Assembly (NCBI RefSeq): GCF_029227915.1
Contig: NC_079876.1
Coordinates: forward strand, 7,132,001-7,196,000
Reading direction: 5' to 3'
Source: Hydractinia symbiolongicarpus
Lineage: Eukaryota; Cnidaria; Hydrozoa; Anthoathecata; Hydractiniidae
Length of the DNA stretch: 64,000 nt
Shown: positions 1 through 12,779 of the stretch, piece after piece
Numbering within the stretch: the stretch's first letter is position 1
Layout: every line of letters starts with the position of its first letter
Notes under the pieces: generated by a model
Told to the model about the DNA's origin: nothing
What the model saw: the letters and a program-made list of their open reading frames with translations, nothing else
Database searches by the model: none
Made by a program: the position numbers and the translations under genes

Positions 1-3000
1 CTTGTAGTTTTTAAAAATGTTTTCATTTTTGATGAGACGCTGAATAAAAGAACTTTAATCGCCGGCAAACGAAAACCCGCGACTTCCCGTAAATCCCGGA
101 TTCGGCCCGTATAGTCAAAAGTATACAAAGAAAGTACCCAGGGAGTAAAGTCATTTCCCGAACGATTTTTTAAAATATTTTTTCACCACTAAAACGCATG
201 AGACTTGTAGTTTTTAAAAATGTTTTCATTTTTGATGAGACGCTGAATAAAAGAAGTTTAATCGCCGGCAAACGAAAACCTGCGATTTCCCGTAAATCCC
301 GGACTCGGCCCGTATAGCCAAAAGTATACAAAGAAAGTACCCAGGCTGTAAACTCATTTCCCGAACGATTTTTTAAATTATTATTTCACCACTAAAGCCA
401 ATGAGACTTGTAGTTTTTAAAAATGTTTTCATTTTTGATGAGACGCTGAATAAAAGAAGTTTAATCGCCGGCAAACGAAAACCTGCGATTTCTCGTAAAT
501 CCCGGACACGGCCCGTATAGCCAAAAGTATACAAAGAAAGTACCCAGGCTGTAAACTCATTTCCCGAACGATTTTTTAAATTATTATTTCACCACTAAAG
601 CCCATGAGACTTGTAGTTTTTAAAAATGTTTTCATTTTTGATGAAACGCTGAATAAAAGAAGTTTAAACGCCGGCAAACGAAAACCCGCGACTTCCCGTA
701 AATCCCGGACTCGGCCCGTATAGTCAAAAGTATACGAAGAAAGCACCCAGGGAGTAAACTCATTTTCCGAACGATTTTTTAAAATATTTTTTCACCACTA
801 AAACGCATGAGACTTGTAGTTTTCAAAAATGTTTTCATTTTTGATGAGACGCTGAATAAAAGAAGATTTATCGCCGGCAAACGAAAACCTGCGATTTCCC
901 GAAAATCCCGGACTCGGCCCGTATAGTAATGAAAGTACCCGGGATGTAAACTCATTTCCCGAACGATTTTTTAAGTTATTATTTCACCACTAAAACCCAT
1001 GAGACTTGTAGTTTTCAAAAATGTTTTCATTTTTGATGAGACGCTGAATAAAAGAAGTTTAATCGCCGGCAAACGAAAACCTGCGATTTCCCATAAATCC
1101 CGGACTCGGCCCGTATAGTCAAAAGTATACAGAGAAAGTACCCAGGGTGTAAACTCATTTCCCGAACGATTTTTTAAATTATTATTTCACCACTAAAGCC
1201 CATGAGACTTGTAGTTTTTAAAAATGTTTTCATTTTTGATGAGACGCTGAATAAAAGAAGTTTAATCGCCGGCAAACGAAAACCCGCCATTTCCCGTAAA
1301 CCCCGGACTCGGCCCGCATAGTCAAAAGTATACAAAGAAAGTACCCAGGGAGTAAACTCATTTCCCGAACGATTTTTTAAATTATTTTTTCACCACTAAA
1401 ACGCATGAGACTTGTAGTTTTCAAAATTGTTTTCATTTTTGATGAGACGCTGAATAAAAGAAGTTTAATCGCCGGCAAACGAAAACCTGCGATTTCCCGT
1501 AAATCCCGGACTCGGCCCGTATAGTCAAAAGTATACAAAGAAAGTACCCAGGGAGTAAACTCATTTCCCGAACGATTTTTTAAAATATTTTTTCACCACT
1601 AAAACGCATGAGACTTGTAGTTTTTAAAAATGTTTTCATTTTTGATGAGACGCTGAATAAAAGAAGTTTAATCGCCGGCAAACGAAAACCTGCGATTTCC
1701 CGTAAATCCCGGACTCGGCCCGTATAGTAATGAAAGTACCCGGGATGTAAACTCATTTCCCGAACGATTTTTTAAATTATTATTTCACCACTAAAACGCA
1801 TGAGACTTGTAGTTTTTAAAAATGTTTTCATTTTTGATGAGACGCTGAATAAAAGCAGTTTAATCGCCGGCAAACGAAAACCCGCGACTTCTCGTAAATC
1901 CCGGATTAGGCCCGTATAGTCAAAGGTATACAAAGAAAGTACCCAGGGAGTAAACTCATTTTCCGAACGATTTTTTAAATTATTTTTTTACCACTAAAAC
2001 GCATGAGACTTGTAGTTTTCAAAAATGTTTTCATTTTTGATGAGACGCTGAATAAAAGAAGTTTAATCGCCGGCAAACGAAAACCTGCGATTTCCCGTAA
2101 ATCCCGGACTCGGCCCGTATAGTCAAAAGTATACAAAGAAAGTACCCAGGCTGTAAACTCATTTCCCGAACGATTTTTTAAATTATTATTTCACCACTAA
2201 AGCCCATGAGACTTGTAGTTTTTAAAAATGTTTTCATTTTTGATGAAACGCTGAATAAAAGAAGTTTAAACGCCGGCAAACGAAAACCCGCGACTTCCCG
2301 TAAATCCCGGACTCGGCCCGTATAGTCAAAAGTATACAAAGAAAGCACCCAGGGAGTAAACTCATTTTCCGAACGATTTTTTAAAATATTTTTTCACCAC
2401 TAAAACGCATGAGACTTGTAGTTTTCAAAAATGTTTTCCTTTTTGATGAGACGCTGAATAAAAGAAGCTTAATCGCCGGCAAACGAAAACCTGCGATTTC
2501 CCGAAAATCCCGGACTCGGCCCGTATAGTAATAAAAGTACCCGGGATGTAAACTCATTTCCCGAACGATTTTTTAAGTTATTATTTCACCACTAAAACCC
2601 ATGAGACTTGTAGTTTTCAAAAATGTTTTCATTTTTGATGAGACGCTGAATAAAAGAAGTTTAATCGCCGGCAAACGAAAACCTGCGATTTCCCGTAAAT
2701 CCCGGACTCGGCCCGTATAGTCAAAAGTATACAGAGAAAGTACCCAGGGTGTAAACTCATTTCCCGAACGATTTTTTAAATTATTATTTCACCACTAAAG
2801 CCCATGAGACTTGTAGTTTTTAAAAATGTTTTCATTTTTGATGAGACGCTGAATAAAAGAAGTTTAATCGCCGGCAAACGAAAACCCGCCATTTCCCGTA
2901 AACCCCGGACTCGGCCCGCATAGTCAAAAGTATACAAAGAAAGTACCCAGGGAGTAAACTCATTTCCCGAACGATTTTTTAAATTATTTTTTCACCACTA

Positions 3001-3153
3001 AAACGCATGAGACTTGTAGTTTTCAAAATTGTTTTCATTTTTGATGAGACGCTGAATAAAAGAAGTTTAATCGCCGGCAAACGAAAACCTGCGATTTCCC
3101 GTAAATCCCGGACTCGGCCCGTATAGTCAAAAGTATACAAAGAAAGTACCCAG
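1..3153 (+). repeat. Higher-order repeat, ~1,602 bp unit (8 monomers)
   Basis: The subtype order starting at 610 recurs at 2212, a shift of 1,602 bp. That equals six 203 bp plus two 192 bp monomers. The shared series includes GATGAAACGC followed by AAACGCCGGC, then the TATAGTAATG short monomer, then AACCCGCCATT with CCCGCATAG. The first copy also contains one extra monomer: those at 204 and 407 are almost the same (both TATAGCC and AGGCTGTAAACTC), while the second copy has only one (at 2009). Confidence 0.8.
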
Positions 3154-6100
3154 AGTGTAAACTCATTTCCCGAACGTTTTTTTAAATTATTATTTCACCA
3201 CTAAAGCCCATGAGACTTGTAGTTTTTAAAAATGTTTTCATTTTTGATGAGACGCTGAATAAAAGAAGTTTAAACGCCGGCAAAAGAAAACCCGCGACTT
3301 CCCGTAAATCCCGGACTCGGCCCGTATAGTTATAAGTATACAAAGAAAGTACCCAGGGAGTAAACTCATTTGCCGAACGATTTTTTAAAATATTTTTTCA
3401 CCATTAAAAAGCATGAGACTTATAGTTTTCAAAAATGTTTTCATTTTTGATGAGACGCTGAATAAAAGAAGTTTAATCGCCGGCAAACGAAAACCTGCGA
3501 TTTCCCGTAAATCCCGGACTCTGCCCGTATAGTCAAAAGTATACAAAGAAAGTACCCAGGGTGTAAACTCATTTCCCGAACGATTTTTTAAATTATTATT
3601 TCACCACTAAAGCCCATGAGACTTGTAGTTTTCAAAAATGTTTTCATTTTTGATGAGACGCTGAATAAAAGAAGTTTAATCGCCGGCAAACGAAAACCCG
3701 CCATTTCCCGTAAACCCCGGACTCGGCCCGCATATTCAAAAGTATACAAAAAAGTACCCAGGGAGTAAACTCATTTCCCGAACGATTTTTTAAATTATTT
3801 TTTTACCACTAAAACGCATGAGACTTGTAGTTTTAAAAAATGTTTTCATTTTTGATGAGACGCTGAATAAAAGAAGTTTAATCGCCGGCATACGAAAACC
3901 CGCGATTTCCCGTAAATCCCGAACTCGGCCCGTATAGTCAAAAGTATACAAAGAAAGTACCCAGGGTGAAAACTCATTTCCCGAACGATTTATTAAATTA
4001 TTATTTCACCACTAAAGCCCATGAGACTTGTAGTTTTTAAAAATGTTTTCATTTTTGATGAAACGCTGAATAAAAGAAGTTTAAACGCCGGCAAACGAAA
4101 ACCCGCGACTTCCCGTAAATCCCGGACTCGGCCCGTATAGTAATGAAAGTACCCAGGGTGTAAACTCATTTTCCGAACGATTTTTTAAATTATTATTTCA
4201 CCACTAAAACCCATGAGACTTGTAGTTTTCAAAAATGTTTTCATTTTTGATGAGACGCTGAATAAAAGAAGTTTAATCGGCGGCAAACGAAAACCTGCGA
4301 TTTCCCGTAAATCCCGGACTCGGCCCGTATAGTCAAAAGTATACAACGAAAGTACCCAGAGTGTAACTCATTTCCCGAACGTTTTTTTAAATTAATATTT
4401 CACCACTAAAGTCAATGAGACTTGTAGTTTTTAAAAATGTTTTCATTTTTGATGAGACGCTGAATAAAAGAAGTTTAAACGCCGGCAAAAGAAAACCCGC
4501 GACTTCCCGTAAATCCCGGACTCGGCCCGTATAGTTAAAAGTATACAAAGAAAGTACCCAGGGAGTAAACTCATTTGCCGAACGATTTTTTAAAATATTT
4601 TTTCACCACTAAAAAGCATGACACTTATAGTTTTCAAAAATGTTTTCATTTTCGATGAGACGCTGAATAAAAGAAGTTTAATCGCCGGCAAACGAAAACC
4701 TGCGATTTCCCGTAAATCCCGGACTCGGCCCGTATAGTAATGAAAGTACCCGGGATGTAAACTCATTTCCCGAACGATTTTTTAAATTATTATTTCACCA
4801 CTAAAACCCATGAGACTTGTAGTTTTTAAAAATGTTTTCGATTTTGATGAGACGCTGAATAAAAGAAGTTTAATCGCCGGCAAACGAAGTATACAAAGTA
4901 AGTACCCAGGGAGTAAACTCATTTCCCGAACGATTTTTTAAATTATCTTTTTACCACTAAAACGCATGAGACTTGTAGTTTTCAAAAATGTTTTCATTTT
5001 TGATGAGACGCTGAATAAAAGAAGTTTAATCGCCGGCATACGAAAACCTGCGATTTCCCGTAAATCCCGGACTCGGCCCGTATAGTCCAAAGTATACAAA
5101 GAAAGTACCCAGGGAGTAAACTCATTTCCCGAACGATTTTTTAAATTATTTTTTCACCACTAAAACGCATGAGACTTGTAGTTTTCAAAAATGTTTTCAT
5201 TTTTGATGAGACGCTGAATAAAAGAAGTTTAATCGCCGGCAAACGAAAACCCGCCATTTCCCGTAAATCCCGGACTCGGCCCGTATAGTCCAAAGTATAC
5301 AAAGAAAGTACCCAGGGAGTAAACTCATTTCCCGAACGATTTTTTAAATTATTTTTTCACCACTAAAACGCATGAGACTTGTAGTTTTCAAAAATGTTTT
5401 CATTTTTGATGAGACGCTGAATAAAAGAAGTTTAATCGCCGGCAAACGAAAACCCGCCATTTCCCGTAAACCCCGGACTCGGCCCGCATAGTCAAAAGTA
5501 TACAAAGAAAGTACCCAGGGAGTAAACTCTTTTCCCGAACGATGTTTTAAATTATTTTTTCACCACTAAAACGCATGAGACTTGTAGTTTTGAAAATTGT
5601 TTTCATTTTTGATGAGACGCTGAATAAAAGAAGTTTAATCGCCGGCAAACGAAAACCTGCGATTTCCCGTAAATCCCGGACTCGGCCCGTATAGTCAAAA
5701 GTATACAAAGAAAGTACCCAGAGTGTAAACTCATTTCCCAAACGTTTTTTTAAATTATTATTTCACCACTAAAGCCCATGAGACTTGTAGTTTTTAAAAA
5801 TGTTTTCATTTTTGATGAGACGCTGAATAAAAGAAGTTTAAACGCCGGCAAAAGAAAACCCGCGACTTCCCGTAAATCCCGGACTCGGCCCGTATAGTTA
5901 AAAGTATACAAAGAAAGTACCCAGGGAGTAAACTCATTTCCCGAACGATTTTTAAAAATATTTTTTCACCACTAAAACGCATGAGACTTGTAGTTTTCAA
6001 AAATGTTTTCATTTTTGATGAAACGCTGAATAAAAGAAGTTTAATCGCCGGCAAACGAAAACCTGCGATTTCCCGTAAATTCCGGACTCGGCCAGTATAG

Positions 6101-6725
6101 TAATGAACGTAACCGGGATGTAAACTCATTTCCCGAACGATTTATTAAATTATTATTTCACCACTAAAACCCATGAGACTTGTAGTTTTTAAAAATGTTT
6201 TCATTTTTGATGAGACGCTGAATAAAAGAAGTTTAATCGCCGGCAAACGAAAACCTGCGATTTCCCGTAAATCCCGGACTCGGCCCGTATAGTCAAAAGT
6301 ATACAAAGAAAGTATCCAGAGTGTAAACTCATTTCCCAAACGTTTTTTTAAATTATTATTTCACCACTAAAGCCCATGAGACTTGTAGTTTTTAAAAATG
6401 TTTTCATTTTTGATGAGACGCTGAATAAAAGAAGTTTAAACGCCGGCAAAAGAAAACCCGCGACTTCCCGTAAATCCCGGACTCGGCCCGTATAGTTAAA
6501 AGTATACAAAGAAAGTACCCAGGGAGTAAACTCATTTCCCGAACGATTTTTAAAAATATTTTTTCACCACTAAAACGCATGAGACTTGTAGTTTTCAAAA
6601 ATGTTTTCATTTTTGATGAGACGCTGAATAAAAGAAGTTTAATCGCCGGCAAACGAAAACCTGCGATTTCCCGTAAATCCCGGACTCGGCCCGTATAGTC
6701 AAAAGTATACAAAGAAAGTACCCAG
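3154..6725 (+). repeat. Higher-order repeat copy 1, 3,572 bp unit (18 monomers)
   Basis: Diagnostic variants recur exactly 3,572 bp downstream: CCCGTATAGTTATAAG at 3321 and 6893, and ACGATGTTTTAAATT near 5539 and 9111. The length fits 18 monomers of 203 bp minus three 11 bp deletions, one 47 bp deletion (near 4887) and two single-base losses. The unit includes the variant CGATTTATTAAATT near 6139, which is the empty form of the Helitron-like insertion site. Confidence 0.85.
4830..4985 (+). repeat. Monomer with a 47 bp internal deletion
   Basis: The monomer runs GCCGGCAAACGA directly into AGTATACAAAG, skipping the CCTGCG...CCCGTATAGTCAAA core. The deletion has short homology (an A/GA run) at its ends. 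The same deleted monomer is present in the second HOR copy at about 8402-8557, so the deletion predates that amplification. Confidence 0.85.
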
Positions 6726-9700
6726 AGTGTAAACTCATTTCCCGAACGTTTTTTTAAATTATTATTTCACCACTAAAGCCCATGAGACTTGTAGTTTTTA
6801 AAAATGTTTTCATTTTTGATGAGACGCTGAATAAAAGAAGTTTAAACGCCGGCAAAAGAAAACCCGCGACTTCCCGTAAATCCCGGACTCGGCCCGTATA
6901 GTTATAAGTATACAAAGAAAGTACCCAGGGAGTAAACTCATTTGCCGAACGATTTTTTAAAATATTTTTTCACCATTAAAAAGCATGAGACTTATAGTTT
7001 TCAAAAATGTTTTCATTTTTGATGAGACGCTGAATAAAAGAAGTTTAATCGCCGGCAAACGAAAACCTGCGATTTCCCGTAAATCCCGGACTCTGCCCGT
7101 ATAGTCAAAAGTATACAAAGAAAGTACCCAGGGTGTAAACTCATTTCCCGAACGATTTTTTAAATTATTATTTCACCACTAAAGCCCATGAGACTTGTAG
7201 TTTTCAAAAATGTTTTCATTTTTGATGAGACGCTGAATAAAAGAAGTTTAATCGCCGGCAAACGAAAACCCGCCATTTCCCGTAAACCCCGGACTCGGCC
7301 CGCATATTCAAAAGTATACAAAAAAGTACCCAGGGAGTAAACTCATTTCCCGAACGATTTTTTAAATTATTTTTTTACCACTAAAACGCATGAGACTTGT
7401 AGTTTTAAAAAATGTTTTCATTTTTGATGAGACGCTGAATAAAAGAAGTTTAATCGCCGGCATACGAAAACCCGCGATTTCCCGTAAATCCCGGACTCGG
7501 CCCGTATAGTCAAAAGTATACAAAGAAAGTACCCAGGGTGAAAACTCATTTCCCGAACGATTTATTAAATTATTATTTCACCACTAAAGCCCATGAGACT
7601 TGTAGTTTTTAAAAATGTTTTCATTTTTGATGAAACGCTGAATAAAAGAAGTTTAAACGCCGGCAAACGAAAACCCGCGACTTCCCGTAAATCCCGGACT
7701 CGGCCCGTATAGTAATGAAAGTACCCAGGGTGTAAACTCATTTTCCGAACGATTTTTTAAATTATTATTTCACCACTAAAACCCATGAGACTTGTAGTTT
7801 TCAAAAATGTTTTCATTTTTGATGAGACGCTGAATAAAAGAAGTTTAATCGGCGGCAAACGAAAACCTGCGATTTCCCGTAAATCCCGGACTCGGCCCGT
7901 ATAGTCAAAAGTATACAACGAAAGTACCCAGAGTGTAACTCATTTCCCGAACGTTTTTTTAAATTATTATTTCACCACTAAAGTCAATGAGACTTGTAGT
8001 TTTTAAAAATGTTTTCATTTTTGATGAGACGCTGAATAAAAGAAGTTTAAACGCCGGCAAAAGAAAACCCGCGACTTCCCGTAAATCCCGGACTCGGCCC
8101 GTATAGTTAAAAGTATACAAAGAAAGTACCCAGGGAGTAAACTCATTTGCCGAACGATTTTTTAAAATATTTTTTCACCACTAAAAAGCATGACACTTAT
8201 AGTTTTCAAAAATGTTTTCATTTTCGATGAGACGCTGAATAAAAGAAGTTTAATCGCCGGCAAACGAAAACCTGCGATTTCCCGTAAATCCCGGACTCGG
8301 CCCGTATAGTAATGAAAGTACCCGGGATGTAAACTCATTTCCCGAACGATTTTTTAAATTATTATTTCACCACTAAAACCCATGAGACTTGTAGTTTTTA
8401 AAAATGTTTTCGATTTTGATGAGACGCTGAATAAAAGAAGTTTAATCGCCGGCAAACGAAGTATACAAAGTAAGTACCCAGGGAGTAAACTCATTTCCCG
8501 AACGATTTTTTAAATTATCTTTTTACCACTAAAACGCATGAGACTTGTAGTTTTCAAAAATGTTTTCATTTTTGATGAGACGCTGAATAAAAGAAGTTTA
8601 ATCGCCGGCATACGAAAACCTGCGATTTCCCGTAAATCCCGGACTCGGCCCGTATAGTCCAAAGTATACAAAGAAAGTACCCAGGGAGTAAACTCATTTC
8701 CCAAACGATTTTTTAAATTATTTTTTCACCACTAAAACGCATGAGACTTGTAGTTTTCAAAAATGTTTTCATTTTTGATGAGACGCTGAATAAAAGAAGT
8801 TTAATCGCCGGCAAACGAAAACCCGCCATTTCCCGTAAATCCCGGACTCGGCCCGTATAGTCCAAAGTATACAAAGAAAGTACCCAGGGAGTAAACTCAT
8901 TTCCCGAACGATTTTTTAAATTATTTTTTCACCACTAAAACGCATGAGACTTGTAGTTTTCAAAAATGTTTTCATTTTTGATGAGACGCTGAATAAAAGA
9001 AGTTTAATCGCCGGCAAACGAAAACCCGCCATTTCCCGTAAACCCCGGACTCGGCCCGCATAGTCAAAAGTATACAAAGAAAGTACCCAGGGAGTAAACT
9101 CTTTTCCCGAACGATGTTTTAAATTATTTTTTCACCACTAAAACGCATGAGACTTGTAGTTTTGAAAATTGTTTTCATTTTTGATGAGACGCTGAATAAA
9201 AGAAGTTTAATCGCCGGCAAACGAAAACCTGCGATTTCCCGTAAATCCCGGACTCGGCCCGTATAGTCAAAAGTATACAAAGAAAGTACCCAGAGTGTAA
9301 ACTCATTTCCCAAACGTTTTTTTAAATTATTATTTCACCACTAAAGCCCATGAGACTTGTAGTTTTTAAAAATGTTTTCATTTTTGATGAGACGCTGAAT
9401 AAAAGAAGTTTAAACGCCGGCAAAAGAAAACCCGCGACTTCCCGTAAATCCCGGACTCGGCCCGTATAGTTAAAAGTATACAAAGAAAGTACCCAGGGAG
9501 TAAACTCATTTCCCGAACGATTTTTAAAAATATTTTTTCACCACTAAAACGCATGAGACTTGTAGTTTTGAAAATTGTTTTCATTTTTGATGAGACGCTG
9601 AATAAAAGAAGTTTAATCGCCGGCAAACGAAAACCTGCGATTTCCCGTAAATCCCGGACTCGGCCCGTATAGTCAAAAGTATACAAAGAAAGTACCCAGA

Positions 9701-10703
9701 GTGTAAACTCATTTCCCAAACGTTTTTTTAAATTATTATTTCACCACTAAAGCCCATGAGACTTGTAGTTTTTAAAAATGTTTTCATTTTTGATGAGACG
9801 CTGAATAAAAGAAGTTTAAACGCCGGCAAAAGAAAACCCGCGACTTCCCGTAAATCCCGGACTCGGCCCGTATAGTTAAAAGTATACAAAGAAAGTACCC
9901 AGGGAGTAAACTCATTTCCCGAACGATTTTTAAAAATATTTTTTCACCACTAAAACGCATGAGACTTGTAGTTTTCAAAAATGTTTTCATTTTTGATGAA
10001 ACGCTGAATAAAAGAAGTTTAATCGCCGGCAAACGAAAACCTGCGATTTCCCGTAAATTCCGGACTCGGCCAGTATAGTAATGAACGTAACCGGGATGTA
10101 AACTCATTTCCCGAACGATTTATTAAATTATTATTTCACCACTAAAACCCATGAGACTTGTAGTTTTTAAAAATGTTTTCATTTTTGATGAGACGCTGAA
10201 TAAAAGAAGTTTAATCGCCGGCAAACGAAAACCTGCGATTTTCCGTAAATCCCGGACTCGGCCCGTATAGTCAAAAGTATACAAAGAAAGTATCCAGAGT
10301 GTAAACTCATTTCCCAAACGTTTTTTTAAATTATTATTTCACCACTAAAGCCCATGAGACTTGTAGTTTTTAAAAATGTTTTCATTTTTGATGAGACGCT
10401 GAATAAAAGAAGTTTAAACGCCGGCAAAAGAAAACCCGCGACTTCCCGTAAATCCCGGACTCGGCCCGTATAGTTAAAAGTATACAAAGAAAGTACCCAG
10501 GGAGTAAACTCATTTCCCGAACGATTTTTAAAAATATTTTTTCACCACTAAAACGCATGAGACTTGTAGTTTTCAAAAATGTTTTCATTTTTGATGAGAC
10601 GCTGAATAAAAGAAGTTTAATCGCCGGCAAACGAAAACCTGCGATTTCCCGTAAATCCCGGACTCGGCCCGCATAGTCAAAAGTATACAAAGAAAGTACC
10701 CAG
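6726..10703 (+). repeat. Higher-order repeat copy 2, 3,572 bp unit plus a 406 bp duplication
   Basis: It follows copy 1 with shift 3,572 bp up to about 9,540. From about 9,720 the shift to copy 1 becomes 3,978 bp, exactly 406 bp (two monomers) more. The extra dimer is a local tandem duplication: the monomer pair beginning TTTTGAAAATTG near 9,167 is repeated near 9,573. Otherwise the two HOR copies differ at only a handful of positions that I could see. Confidence 0.83.
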
Positions 10704-11724
10704 GGAGTAAACTCATTTCCCGAACGATTTTTTAAAATATTTTTTCACCACTAAAACGCATGAGACTTGTAGTTTTTAAAAATGTTTTCATTTTTGATGA
10801 GACGCTGAATAAAAGAAGTTTAATCGCCGGCAAACGAAAACCCGCCATTTCCCTTAAACCCCGGACTCGGCCCGCATAGTCAAAAGTATACAAAGAAAGT
10901 ACCCAGGGAGTAAACTCATTTCCCGAACGATTTTTTAAAATATTTTTTCACCACTAAAACGCATGAGACTTGTAGTTTTCAAAAATGTTTTCATTTTTGA
11001 TGAGACGCTGAATAAAAGAAGTTTAATCGCCGGCAAACGAAAACCTGCGATTTCCCGTAAATCCCGGACTCGGCCCGTATAGCAATGAAAGTACCCGGGA
11101 TGTAAACTCATTTCCCGAACGATTTTTTAAATTATTATTTCACCACTAAAACCCATGAGACTTGTAGTTTTTAAAAATGTTTTCATTTTTGATGAGACGC
11201 CGAATAAAAGAAGTTTAATCGCCGGCAAACGAAAACCCGCCATTTCCCGTAAACCCCGGACTCGGCCCGCATAGTCAAAAGTATACAAAGAAAGTACCCA
11301 GGTAGTAAACACATTTCCAGAACGATTTTTTAAATTATTTTTTCACCACTAAAACGCATGAGACTTGTAGTTTTCAAAATTGTTTTCATTTTTGATGAGA
11401 CGCTGAATAAAAGAAGTTTAATCGCCGGCAAACGAAAACCTGCGATTTCCCGTAAATCCCGGACTCGGCCCGTATAGTCAAAAGTATACAAAGAAAGTAC
11501 CCAGAGTGTAAACTCATTTCCCGAACGATTTTTTAAAATATTTTTTCACCACTAAAACGCATGAGACTTGTAGTTTTCAAAAATGTTTTCATTTTTGATG
11601 AGACGCTGAATAAAAGAAGTTTAATCGCCGGCAAACGAAAACCTGCGATTTCCCGTAAATCCCGGACTCGGCCAGTATAGTAATGAAAGTACCCGGGATG
11701 TAAACTCATTTCCCGAACGATTTA
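10704..11724 (+). repeat. Satellite block of the 1,196 bp (2 x 598) HOR, left of the insert
   Basis: The rare variant TTTCCCTTAAACCCCGG occurs at about 10,849 and again at about 14,620. The 3,771 bp shift minus the 2,575 bp insert gives 1,196 bp, the length of six monomers with two 192 bp members. The last short monomer before the insert carries GCCAGTATAGTAATG (11671), the same subtype seen at 6091 and 10,069. Confidence 0.78.
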
Positions 11725-12240
11725 TCTTATATATTAATTCCCTTGCGTGAGTAAAACTGTGAGTCCACGACACGGAAATCACGGGTCACTTTCTTATGAC
11801 GTGGCCGTACGCTAAAATTTAACTAAAAAAATTAGGGATGTACTGCATAGAAATCGCACATAAGGTGTAAATATATAACCCGCTGCTAATAACGATATAA
11901 ATATATATACCCTTATGCCAAAAAACTCTATGTTAGCATATATATATAGGTATCGCTACATATGAAACGGTATTAGATATTCACAAAGCATACGGACTGT
12001 TAAATGAAGTTCCTAGCATAAAACGGAAATTGTGTTTACGAAAAAGATGGCTGTTCTTTTTGAGTATTCTCTACTCTTTCATTCAAAATAAATCTTTAAA
12101 AAAACATTTGAAGAAGAGCATGGTTTTATAAATTAATCATAGCAAGGTTCTGTAAGGTTTTTTCATGTTTTATTTTCAGTTTTGATTATATTATTGTTGC
12201 CAGACATGTTTTATAGCTAGCATCATAAAAAGCCAACCAC
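11725..12240. other. Left part of the insert: AT-rich, no gene seen
   Basis: The first ~100 bp contain moderately GC-rich sequence with related motifs (GTCCACGACACGG, AATCACGGGTCAC, TGACGTGGCCGTACG). After that the sequence is AT-rich with several TATATATA tracts (about 11,868-11,950). I see no open frame of note, no tRNA and no similarity to the satellite. Confidence 0.6.
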
Positions 12241-12372
12241 CACCAACAACTAGCTAGCTAGCTAGGAATATATATATATATATATGTAGCCATGTTCTTT
12301 ATACCTAGCTAAGTCTCCAGTTTATATTTAAGTGACTAGCTATTAGCTGCTGTAGCTAGCTAATGCTAGCTT
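12213..12372. repeat. GCTA-rich palindromic cluster with a TA microsatellite
   Basis: CTAGCTAGCTAGCTAG occurs at 12250-12265, followed by an uninterrupted (TA)n tract at about 12,268-12,285. Further GCTAGC or CTAGCT motifs occur at 12,215, 12,305, 12,335, 12,352 and 12,365. GCTAGC is self-complementary, so the region can form alternative hairpins. Confidence 0.8.
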
Positions 12373-12779
12373 TAAACTAAAGATTCCCAGTATATATATT
12401 CCCACAAAACACATCAAACGTTATTAACCCTGAAAATTTTAAACATTTTCCTGGGTTTTTTTTGGTTTGCGAAGTTCTTTTCCTCCAAATATTCTGAAAA
12501 TAAAGTTCAGAAATTACTTATTTTTAAAATGTAAATTTAATTTGTTTCAAATTGTGGGCAAAAACCTTAATCAGCATGCTAAAAGAACTGACTTTTCTTA
12601 ATTTAGAATTACTAAACACAACCATTTTCTTACAATTAGTGTAAACTTTTGTGCGTATGGCTTATATTTAATACACCAAAAGAGCTACTTTGTTGATTTC
12701 AATTTTATACTCTTTGTAAGCTATTTTTTTCTTCTTTTTGACATTTCTGTTTTACCACTCAATTTTTACATTTTATAAG

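Larger units (their letters stand above)
1..11724 (+). repeat. Left satellite array, ~203 bp monomer, head-to-tail
   Basis: Monomers start (taking CTTGTAGTTTT as phase zero) at 1, 204, 407, 610, 813, 1005 and so on, so the spacing is 203 bp except after monomers with the 11 bp deletion (192 bp). All copies have the same orientation. Invariant landmarks are GATGAGACGCTGAATAAAAG, CGCCGGCAAACGAAAACC, CCCGTAAATCCCGG, CCCGAACGATTTTTTAAA and TTTCACCACTAAA. Variation is confined to a few diagnostic sites, for example CCTGCGATT/CCCGCCATT/CCCGCGACT, AGGGAG/AGGGTG/AGAGTG, and TTTTTAAAAATG/TTTTCAAAAATG/TTTTCAAAATTG. There is no spacer or gene between copies. Because 203 is not a multiple of 3, frames shift from monomer to monomer, so short open frames here are chance. 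The array starts before the window. Confidence 0.98.

Noticed and set aside
1-11724. CRISPR array or other direct-repeat immune locus
   Set aside because: Repeats are contiguous with no unique spacers, 203 bp long, and there are no cas genes. The LINE and AT-rich insert point to a eukaryotic genome.
12121-12182. Possible intron acceptor (T-rich tract ending TTTTCAG) in the insert
   Set aside because: No donor, exon or coding frame nearby; such tracts are common by chance in AT-rich DNA.
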